The notes beneath the pieces are model-generated. The model had not been told where the DNA came from and ran no database searches. It saw nothing but the letters and a program-made list of their open reading frames with translations. A DNA stretch of 64,000 nt, from positions 3,413,553 through 3,477,552 of the forward strand of contig OZ026565.1 of the NCBI GenBank assembly GCA_964020155.1. Reading direction: 5' to 3'. The stretch's first letter is position 1, and each line of letters opens with the position of its first letter. This stretch comes from Chondrilla cf. caribensis. Its lineage: Eukaryota > Porifera > Demospongiae > Chondrillida > Chondrillidae. This document shows, in pieces, positions 1 to 10,300 of this stretch. The translations under genes were made by a program, and so were the position numbers.

Positions 1-13
1 TGTGTGCGTGCAT

Positions 14-84
<71 letters not shown>

Positions 85-108
85 TGTGTGTGTGTGTTTA
101 TGTGTGCA
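1..108. repeat. (TG)n microsatellite
   Basis: Imperfect TG dinucleotide tract cut off by the window start, with interruptions such as TGCG, TCTG and TATG. It lies outside the receptor duplication: the second receptor block has no TG tract at the corresponding place (about 15450). Confidence 0.95.
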
Positions 109-953
109 CTCGTGTTATATAGTTGTATTGATCATAGTGCAGTGCTTGGTTTGCTTTTAATTTAGTTGAATTTGTCAATCTACACCGCCTATAATATTAC
201 CTCCTATTAGTGCCATTATTATATTAATAATACCATTTTCAATGAATGATACACCAGTGTACAATGTACCAGTGATTTTTGACTGTCATAATGTATATCA
301 CCTTCAAGTTGGAGTAATGTTTATTTATTTATTACCATTCAATGCAGTTTGTACGGCATCATTTTGTAGGTATCTGCATGGAATAACATATTATGATATG
401 GTATGTATACCATGTATATAATGAAGAAACCTTCCACTTCTCTTCACACCTCTTTGTTGCTGTATTTTATAGCATCATGAGTATGTCATTGTATCCTGTA
501 TAGTATATGCAGATATTGGATGACACTGATTCCGTGATATATCTTCTCACAACAGAATTTTGTTGTATGTTGCACGGCTGTTCCTTGTATTTACTATAGT
601 ATAGTTTTTGCTATGCATTTTATTAGTGTTGAGTGTCAGTAATACTCGTCACACTCTCTCGTAGTAACTGTTACAACTGAGTAAATGCCCTTTTTGAATT
701 TTTCAAGATTTATTCTGTGCTGCATAATAATATTGTATATTATGCACTATTATACATATTACGCATATGAATAACTTGAGAGTTGCATGTTAACATCAAA
801 CCTCTACCTCCTTAATTCATGTAAATAAATGAAATTCATTGTTACAGTATGGAATTGAGTTGTCATTGTGATATATAAATGGAACAGTTAAATTGTACTT
901 TTTATGATACAAAGTTTATGCAACTGTTTGTGTACTGTCTGGCAATGGAAGGT
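109..953. other. Noncoding 3' flank of receptor copy 1, duplicated at 15453-16246
   Basis: AT-rich sequence with no supported gene. It aligns almost end to end with 15453-16246; shared landmarks include the run starting tagttgtattgatcat and the ttactatagtatagtt stretch. In copy 2 the alignment is broken just after aattgtac by a 2.1-kb insertion and resumes at ttttatgatac. Here the two halves are directly joined, so this copy shows the uninterrupted arrangement. No AATAAA is obvious just downstream of the receptor stop. Confidence 0.75.
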
Positions 954-1973
954 TCATACTAATGAGTCCTGCAAACCATGTGTGCGTCTGGTGTTTGTAT
1001 CAGGCAAACTCTCGTAGCCGTCACCTGGCTTGCAACAGCAATGAAGTCGAGTGTTTCTGTCACAGGTCAAGATAGCAATTGGGGCTACCCACAGCCCGAG
1101 GCTTATAATAGTGAAAATGCTGTATACAGTAGTCATATTTGCGAGCTCCTTTGATTTGGCTGCTGCCACTAGCAGTATGGTATTCCCGGCAAATTTAACT
1201 GCCGTACACACAATGAAGCACACAGTCAATTTCACCACCCGAATTTTATTCTTTGTGTTACGGTTGCTCATCACTTCCTCGCTTTTTGTTGCAAAATATA
1301 CAAAACACAGCAACAGCAGTGTAACCACAATGGTAATCACGAGAGGTAGTACCCCTAGCAAGATGATCCACAGTGTTAGGAATACGAGTACTTTGGGTCT
1401 CAATGACCCGTCTTGCAATTTCTCTGACATGTTTGGGAGACAAAATTCCTCCATGATGAAACCTGGATTTTTATCACTGGCTTTAATTAACATGGGGATG
1501 GATAAAATTAGTGCTAGCAGCCATATAGAGATGAGGGCTAAGAATAATTGTCCCTTACTGGTGGACATCTCCTTCGAGCACACGTACATGAAGGCAACTA
1601 TGGTGAATGTTGTGATGAAGATGAGATAAGCCGCTCCTCCACTGGTTATTATCCAGAGGATAACAGAACAGAACTTATTTCTCATTGTTGTGTTCATCTC
1701 ATTGTAAAACAGCGTGATGATAGCCAGAAGATACTCCCCCATCAGTCCAAATGCGATAAAGAGATCTGACCCGAGAATGCTGATGAGAATCATTCGTATC
1801 TGGAGTGGGGTTGATTTCAGGCAGAACTGTGATACCACGATGGCACTGTTCAGGATTATACCTGGAAGGACTATGACACAGAGCATTATCAGACTGTAGG
1901 CTGTTTTAGCGTCTCCAGCGTTGTGGTAAGTTCTGTTATCAGCTGGTTCAAGAAATTCACTCAACGTCTCCAT
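954..1973 (-). CDS. Rhodopsin-like seven-transmembrane receptor, copy 1
   Basis: A 339-residue single-exon protein with seven hydrophobic segments, at about residues 25-49, 60-88, 100-131, 142-163, 197-227, 244-270 and 285-313. Class A hallmarks are visible: Asn42 in TM1, Asp70 in TM2 (LGSDLF), Trp151 in TM4, Pro210 in TM5, and a likely disulfide between Cys102 (top of TM3) and Cys178 in extracellular loop 2. There is an N-glycosylation sequon (NRT) in the N-terminus and a CCC cluster after TM7 suited to palmitoylation. Unusual points: the DRY motif at the end of TM3 is replaced by CSKEM, and NPxxY in TM7 by APIAI. A ligand cannot be inferred; it looks like a lineage-specific plasma-membrane receptor. 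It lies about 2.4 kb beyond the 3' end of the RTX-type gene A, on the same strand, and differs from copy 2 at only about eight residues. Confidence 0.88.
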   Translation of the reverse strand: METLSEFLEPADNRTYHNAGDAKTAYSLIMLCVIVLPGIILNSAIVVSQFCLKSTPLQIRMILISILGSDLFIAFGLMGEYLLAIITLFYNEMNTTMRNKFCSVILWIITSGGAAYLIFITTFTIVAFMYVCSKEMSTSKGQLFLALISIWLLALILSIPMLIKASDKNPGFIMEEFCLPNMSEKLQDGSLRPKVLVFLTLWIILLGVLPLVITIVVTLLLLCFVYFATKSEEVMSNRNTKNKIRVVKLTVCFIVCTAVKFAGNTILLVAAAKSKELANMTTVYSIFTIISLGLWVAPIAILTCDRNTRLHCCCKPGDGYESLPDTNTRRTHGLQDSLV

Positions 1974-4300
1974 ACTACAAGTATTTCACTATTATCAGCT
2001 TCAATTTTACCCTACGATTTGATCCACTTGAACTGAAATGATATTATAGTATTAATTCAATTTATATACAGTGCATGAGTATTGAATCAGATGCACAGTA
2101 CCCTATATATACATTATTATGTTCAAAGTATGATGAGCTCAGATGTGTACAGTACTACAGGTATAGTGACTGTAATAGAGACCCATGTAGCTAGGTCTAT
2201 ATAGTTAGTGCATGTGTGCAGCTCTGTGTATACCATAATACCCCATACTCAGTCTGTATGTATTGTATAATATTATATAATTGTATGTGTTACACATATA
2301 TGTGCCATAATATGTATTATAAATTTTGGTAGCTACAATATTGTTTATAACAATAATATCAAGGATTTATTATATGATTCAATGAATCCCCTGCATGTGC
2401 CATATGACATGTTATAGAAAGTGAATTGTATTGTTATGATAGAATGCCGAATGCCTTCATTTTTACTACAATTCATCAAATCTCCTGTTGACAACAACCT
2501 GCATTGTCAAGCCACTGAAACTACAAATGTAGGACTTATTCATGTCATTTTCCATTAATATTGTATAGTATGATATTATATAGCTCATTGACAACATAAA
2601 TCTCTACAGTATGTGGCTGCTATGAACAAGTGTGCACTGCACAACTGTATACATAGCATAGGCGGAGGAATGGTTTGACAAGTGGGGGGCCTAAAGGCCA
2701 TGGTGCTGAACTCATGAATAATATTGCAATTGTGTCTATGCATGCAATACTCTACACAGACATTCTTGGCCCCACCTTTGTGATGTAATATGTCATCATT
2801 ATGAATTATAACATGTTTACATACAATGCCGTATAACTGGAAATATTAGTGAGGAGAATATTTGCCAATTTGGGGGTGAATTAAACGAAAATTGCCTATT
2901 CATAATAATATAATTCATTTTTTATATATACTGTACATGTATGTTACATTGAGACCCTTGCTAGGGAGTATGTGTTCATTTATAACAATAAAAATTTGAA
3001 ATTTTTGCTGGCAAACACAAGATGCATAGTGATATAGCACCTTCATTATGCATAGCATACATGTCAAGTTATTCTTGCTGTTAAGCTCCACTGGGGACCT
3101 ATAAGGAGGATGTGTTGACCAGATCCACCACATAAAAATATATACAATAGAACCCCTCATATTCAGGCAGTGTGGGACCAAGGGTGCGGGTACCTATGAA
3201 ATTGCCCGTAGCTATGAAACCAACAATTCATCAGATTTGTATAGCAATAAGGATAGAGAATAGGTTATGCATCACTATGCATATGTACAGATACAATGAT
3301 ATCTGAAATTTAATGTCATTGCATATTCTTAGTTCTGAAACCAGTGATGTTCTTTTAAGGTTTTCGCTCTTCACCATTTTGTCTGTGTTTGAGCTTTCAA
3401 AAGTAGCTAAAACTTACACGGATCGAGCAAAGGAACTATTAGCACCCAACAGTGGTAACTAGTAAGTTTTATGTTCTTTTCTTGAACTGTAATCAAAGCT
3501 ATTTTATTGTTAAATCAAAAGTGAACACTGGTGTCCGTTAATAGAGACTTTTTAAGTAGCCACCGGTTGTTTGGGGAAACTGTCTTTGTCCGTTGGACGG
3601 AATAGAGAGAGTCCGTTATTGGGAGAGTTTCAATGTATTGATACTAGTATACGGAAATCAATCCGTGCCTTACGAAATGTCCGCCGAATAGCGAATGGTC
3701 GTTATTAAGAGGGTCCGTTAATAGAGGTTCCACTGTACATATACTGTACTGTATATACATGATAATATGTGTAAATATGCATGTACCATTCCTGATAGGG
3801 AAGTCAAGTGATAATGGTAAATGGTAAATGTGATTGATAATTCATAATGATGGTAATACTAATTTGCTGGTCCCCATGAGATGTATTTACACCCTAACAC
3901 ATACTATACTAACATATATCAAAGTCTATATATATGGCTTGTTGTCCTCTGAACATAATAATTATAATATATAATAACCTGTACATAGTCTGAGATGAGT
4001 GTATGTAGAGATTTCTATATTAATATTATAGATATTAGAATTAATACATTGGATTCCTTGTTAATCACCAATATTATTATAATGATTTTGGATAATAATC
4101 ATAAACCAAATAAAGGATTAATATTGATTTATAAAAATATGCCTCTTGAATCTGTTATGACATTATTCTTAACTAGTAATAACTGAGCTGGCCTACATGA
4201 AGTAATATGCTGTTTTTCTCCATTGATACTACTGTCTACTATCTATGTAGTTATAGTAATAATGATTATAATAATGCAATGATAAAAGAATTCTAGATTA
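1974..4300. other. Intergenic spacer between receptor copy 1 and RTX-type gene A
   Basis: No gene is supported. Most of it is duplicated at 19469-22268, the same position relative to receptor 2 and gene B. Positions about 3750-4300 recur downstream of genes C, D and E, where they form the common 3' flank of the array genes (landmarks gataatatgtgtaaatatg and gtcctctgaa). Positions about 3144-3737 contain remnants of a terminal-inverted-repeat element. Confidence 0.7.
3526..3737. mobile_element. Decayed end of a Tc1/mariner (pogo/Tigger)-type element
   Basis: The segment carries three copies of a gtccgtta core (two of them extended to gtccgttaatagag) and ends in agaggttccactgta, which resembles the inverse of the CAGTGGAACCTC termini of the intact elements at 47001-47587 and 20634-20808. 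A possible opposite end (caatagaacccctcat) sits near 3144 and recurs near 21113. The match between the two ends is limited, so the outline is uncertain. It is absent from the paralogous spacer of gene B. Confidence 0.4.
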
Positions 4301-4306
4301 TTTATT
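4301..4306 (-). terminator. Poly(A) signal AATAAA of gene A
   Basis: AATAAA on the minus strand, 45 bp past the TGA stop, in a block conserved downstream of all five array genes. Confidence 0.8.
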
Positions 4307-4350
4307 TTTGTGGCCTACGTTATTTCTGATCCTTGAATTCCTTGATCCAA

Positions 4351-7300
4351 TCAACATCCCTCCAAGATGCAGTTGATTTTGATGGGCATCTTAGCGAGGT
4401 AGTCCATTTCAGTGAGGCAGTTCAGTGTCTCAATCTGGACATGCTGGTTCTCTGGTCCATCAAACCAGTCCTTCAGAATAACTGTCGGTTTGTTGGGATC
4501 AAAAACCTCACACAGTGGAGTTGGAGGTGTGGTTGGTGGAGGTGTGGTTGGCGGAGGTGTGGTTGGGGGAGGTGTGGTTGTGGTTGGCGGAGGTGTAGTA
4601 GTTGGTACATCAGTAAAAGGTTCAGCTGAGGGAGGTGCAGATGTGCCTCTAGATCCACCTCTAGTCCTACCTCTAGTCTTACCTCTAGTCCTACCTCTAG
4701 ATCTATCCCTAGGCCTATTCCTAGTCCTAGTTTTATTTTTCGGTTTCTTCACAAGCATTTCCCAGAAGTTAATATGATGAGAAGCATCTTCTTCATCCAA
4801 GGTCCCCAGTCTTGTGATATCTTTCTGGTTATTCTCCTGCTTTATATATTCTCCCCGCTTATTCCAGGGTGAGTCGATGGATGTCTTTTGAGCCATTCCA
4901 GCATAACGTTTTCTTTTGGCTGTGCAGTCAGTATTGTTGAAAGAGTAGAGATCGACACTCTCTGGAGGAGGTTTTCCGTTGCACGCGTTGAAGGGTTCTG
5001 TGCCCTCATTGGCAAAGAAAATCACAGAAACGATGCGAATGATGAGATTGTTGTCCTTTCTATCGAATCGTATGTTTTGTGCATCATATGGAAGTAAGAT
5101 TGTGTCAGTTGCACTATCGTTTGCATTGTTGTCAATCATCTTCGTCCCTCTGGCATTAGTCAAATCATATGTGTCCTTCCCTTCTCCTCCTATAAGCACA
5201 TCGTATCCTCCGTTAGCTATGAGGATGTCATCTCCATTCATTCCTGAAACAGTGTTATCTGCCAATCCAGCAGTTATCAAGGTATCATCATAAGGTGTCC
5301 CATACACATTCTCTATCGATTGGATGTGATCTACTCCAAAACTGTGGTAGACATCACTATTGACTAGATCGACTACAATACCAATTAATTCAGTGGGATG
5401 TCCGAGGAAAACAGCTGTATCCACCCCAGGTCCTCCCACCATGTCATTGTGACCTAGTCCTGGCAAGAACGTATCATCTCCTGGTCCACCATCCATCATA
5501 TCGGTGTCAATTCCACCAACAAGTATATCATGCCCATCTCCACCCTCAAGGGTATTATTTCCATCTCCTCCTCTGAGAACATCGTTTCCTGGTCCACCAG
5601 AGATGTAGTCGTCCCACACACCACCTTGTAAGGTATTGTTTCTGGAGTTCCCAATGATGTGGTTGCTGAAGTTGTCTGCTCCATAATTTGTGACAACTTT
5701 GGCAAACTTCTCGTGGTTTAGATCTATGTACTGTCCTGTTTTGTCATTAGCCTTGTCAATGCCTACAATAACTGGTTGGTAATCATTATATCTCGGCAGA
5801 ACACATGTAAATCCATCAGATGTTTGTATTTGCATGTGTTGCGTTTTGTCCTTGTACTTGATGTAGTCTGTTAGCTCAATTTTATCATGTTCACCTTCTT
5901 CTGTCAAAGTTGACATTATAATATACAATTCTTCCTCATCCCAATCCCCTATGTCTTTGGCAACCTTAAATCCATCAAATGGATATTGGAGGATTAACGT
6001 GTCTGTAACACCATCTTCAGCTTCGTTATAAAGGTAGTAGGTATCTCCATTCCTAAAGTGGTAAACATATGAATCACTTCCGTCATTACCTTTAAGACTT
6101 TCACTCGAGCCTATTCGCATATCCAAGTAATTATCAAGGTCATTTCCTGCCACTCCATGCATGGACTCATCATTAATTGGACCGATTGCTTTTAGTACAG
6201 TTTCCCACTCTGGAAAATACAGAGGAATGAATATATATCCTTCAACTGCAGAAGCGTCAATTATGAGGGGTGTCTTTTCTGTGAAAGGTTTCTCTGTCGG
6301 TAGTTGAAAAGTAACTCCATCCAGTGTTCTAATTTGTAAGTGTTGATATCTTGGTCCCAGTTGCCAATCGAGTAGAATTACTATAACATCGTCATGTGGA
6401 TTCTTTGATTCGATCCTGAGGTCATTATCACGCGGCACAACTCTAACATCATCATAGGCAACTGGAAACAGAAGGAGATCTGTTTCTTCGTCATAGGCAA
6501 AGTTGTAAATATTGGTAACTGAGTCTCCCAAGTGCACAACATAACCATCGAGACCCTCCCCACCGGTTAAGTGATCGTCCCCTTTACCTCCCATAAGGAG
6601 ATTCTTGTATTTGTGTCCAATAATTATATCATCCCAATCACTTCCGATAACCCCGATCACTGGTTCATCTCTATATGCATCAATCTTTGACAGGTCAACA
6701 TATTTTACGTCGTCTGGACCAATTGACACCAGGAATGGATGGAGGGTGGGGTTGCCACTATCGTCCTCCTCGATCTTGTAACCGTAGGAATCATTTGCAA
6801 ACAACTTGACATGACGATATGCTTCACTTTGAAACCAGTTGTCAAGGGTAATTCTTGGTTGATTATCGTAATCAATTACTAGGTTCATTCCAGATTTATG
6901 CAGTGAGAGAGAACTGTGTGGAATTCCTAAAAAAATGGCATCCATTTCTTCATCTTCAGCATAGTTGTCAATATTTATGGAGAAAGTGGTATCTGATGTG
7001 TGAGCTGTGAGGTTGTATCTGTCTGCCGCATTTCCACCCTTGAAGAATTCTTCTCTCCCACCCTCACTCACAATGGTATTTTCACAATCGTTTCCCACGA
7101 TATAATCATCACCATCTGTTCCTTCTATGTATTCTACGTGTGTATAGTTGGGCTGCGTTCCATCCACGTGTTGGAATCCTATGAGGCCATATGGTATGGT
7201 CAGTATGGATCCGTCTTTCTGTGCCGAAACTGTGAATATGATCCCATCTGATGTTTTGAAGTGCATGTGTTGATAAGCTTCACTCATAAACCAATTGTCA

Positions 7301-10300
7301 ATTGTCACGCTCAAGGGAATTTCAGGATCCATTGAAGTCACATTCAAATGCCAACCAACCCTGTGAACATGAAGACTCTCATAGGTTCTGTTGATGACCA
7401 AGTAGTCTTCGACTTCGTCCATAGCAAAGTTGTTGACAGTAGTGTGTGTGGAGTGGTAACTGATGAAGTAAGAATCCGATCCCTCTCCACCTGTAACTAA
7501 GTTGTGTTGAGGGCCAAGGTAGAATATGTCATCTCCACCCATCCCATCAATGACATAGTGATAATCTTCAAGGGTGTAATCCAAATCTGCCTCAGGTGGT
7601 AGCTCTTGAATAGCAATGAATGTGTTGTCATTCTTGTTCCCAATGTACTTTCCATGAATGGTCTCTCGATCAGGGTCCAACCCGTCTATGATGCTTTTCT
7701 TATCCACGGGAATAAACCAGAAGATCTTGACTTTTTCTTCAGTGAACTTCACGTTATTGGCCTCTCCCACTCCCATCACTATGTCTGTGACATCTTCGTC
7801 AAAGTGGAGCACTTCATGATGATGGACTTCGTTTCCTTCAATGTCTGTCATCATCATGGTCAAATCCGCCGTGTTGTCATCATGTAGCTCAAAGTTGATG
7901 TCACCTCCATCCCATGATACTTCACCTCCAGCAAAGTTTATTGTTACTGAATCAGGACCTGCAGCTATATCATAATAGTTGCGGTAGTCGGACAAATCTC
8001 TCAACAATTCCTGGTCTTCGTCGTACTGTTCATCTAACTTTTTGGATTTGTGTGGAGCTGAGTAGATGCCTCCAGTGACAAAATCTAGCATGTCCAGAAT
8101 GGAATTTTTTAGTCCTCTGAAGAATGCAGCAACTTTATCTCCAACACTAGCATCTGGAGGGAGAGCATCAAATTCTTGCTTAATATCTTCATAGAAAGTA
8201 TCAATGCTCATTCTGACTGCCATGAGAATTAATGCAACTGGTTCAAACTCGGGACCCAAGAAGTCAACAATCCCTATTGCTATATCCAAAGCAGCATCCA
8301 CATATCCTATGGGAGTACCCTGACGGACATCTTGTACCACATTATATATGGTGAATATGGTACCCAACCATGGTACACCTTTGAGGAAATTCACTGCTTT
8401 GCCCATAGAACTCAGCTCCTCGATAGCTTCACCTGCAAGCACTTCAGCACCTCTGTCTCCTACTTCTTCTTCTGCTATTTGGTTAACCTCATAGACATCA
8501 TTATTATATCGTTTGGACCATGCTTTTGAGACACCTCTGACGATTCTTTTATCGAGGCTGAACGCTTGGCTTATTCCATGTGCAGTTTGCAGTATCCCCA
8601 TAACCCCCTCAAATGTCTTGTGTTGCTCAAAACTGTCAATCACTCCCTGTATTCCAAGTACTGTTCCATAAAATGCCTCAATGTTACCAATCACACCACC
8701 GGCAGTTACTCCTTGGTTCTTCATCTCACGAAATATACCATCTGAGGAGAGCTTGGATTCATCAATCTCTGCTTCCATCTCTTCTCGATTTGAAGGTTCA
8801 TCTGGATCATATGCTGTGAACACCACTTTTGAACTGCCTTTCTCGTATGTTACAGATTCTTTGTCTACTATGAATCCTCTTCCATGCTCAACTAAAACCT
8901 TATCCATCTGTTCAGAGAGGTAAACCTGATCTCTACCAATGGCTTGAGATGTTCTTGATGACAAGCTGCGGTCTAGATTTTGCGAAAACACATGGAATTC
9001 ATTTTGTGCAGTTGCTCTTTCTGGAGGGGTTACTACTCTCCCATCCCATGGAGCATTTCTGAGTGGACCATGAGCAACTTTGCCAATTTCGGGTGGAGTG
9101 AAAACGATACAGTCAGAACCGAGGTCTGGTCTTATACCCACAGAACGTCTCATGCAATCTTTCACTTCATCAATAACACGCTCTCTGTTTGGTGCACTCC
9201 CAGTGTCAATATCAGTGCTGTCTGGCCTTGTCTTGATGTAGTTCCCAACAAGTTGTATTTCCTGTCTAGCATGGCCAACCTCCAGTCCTGATAACCACTG
9301 ACCTACCATTCGGGAAAAATGCAGTTTCAAAACATCCATCTGGGGTAACTCGTCCAAATATTTGCTTCCCCAAAGCTCATCCCTGTGTCCTGTGTATTTG
9401 ATGGGTGCTGTGTGTCCTTGAACCATGGGGTGACCGTGGAAGAATTCAACATGAGTCAGTGAATCATGGTTGTACAAATCCATGGCAAGTCTACTAGTCG
9501 TCCAAGATCGATAGTCACGAATAGATTCAGATACAAACAGAGATACCCCTGCAATGGCATTGTAGGCACTTTCGTCATTCACTCTTATGCTATCGTTTCT
9601 TCCCAACATCCACATCTGTGATTCTTGGAAGAAGTAGCTGTCCGTTTTGGGCATGATGGTTGGATAATCCGCCTTTTCCAGCGATGGGAATTTCACATCC
9701 GTGTTTTTATTGTCATCTGGATGATTTGGATTTTCGGCATGAATAATGCCTTCCATCCTGACAGCAAAAGCATCCATGTCAGATCCACCTTTGGCCGATT
9801 CATACTTCATACTCAAAACCCACTGACCATATCTGTAGTAGACATATTTGTCTTCAAATTCATTGCCGTCCTCATCCTTGTTGATGTATATCCCATTGTC
9901 ACTGTGAGGGTACTGAAATCCTCTTTCTCCAAAGAATTTTATATCTTTTGCAATGTCCTCTTCGGCAGTATATTCTCTTACTTTAATGTTCACGATTGAG
10001 TCATCTGCATACCTGCGAACTAGTTTCCTTGGAGAAATTGCTTCTAGCCAGTAGTCTGGAACTGAAACCTCATCAAAAACTGTTTTTGTCACTACACTCA
10101 AAATTTCAAACAGATCATCGGAATCGAAGTAAAACAAGAAATCTATTCCTCCTTGAGTTCTAGTGACAGTCATAAGCAAGTGGTCTAAAGTGGAAGCAAA
10201 GGACAAGAGGCTTTCCTCCTCCAAGCTCTCTGCATCCTCTTCCATTACTTCGTATAATTCATCACTTGTTATTGGCTTCACTGCAACGTCCATAGGATCA

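Noticed and set aside
1051..1629. 192-codon plus-strand open frame (and its twin at 18546-19124)
   Set aside because: Antisense to the receptor gene. Hydrophobic codons on the minus strand give open antisense frames, and there is no independent coding signal.
4412..4777. Plus-strand open frames made of GVVGGGVV or WLAEVWLAEV repeats, also at 22458, 34477, 48241 and 60653
   Set aside because: These are reverse readings of the PPPTT minisatellite. Any 15-bp repeat without stops gives such frames.
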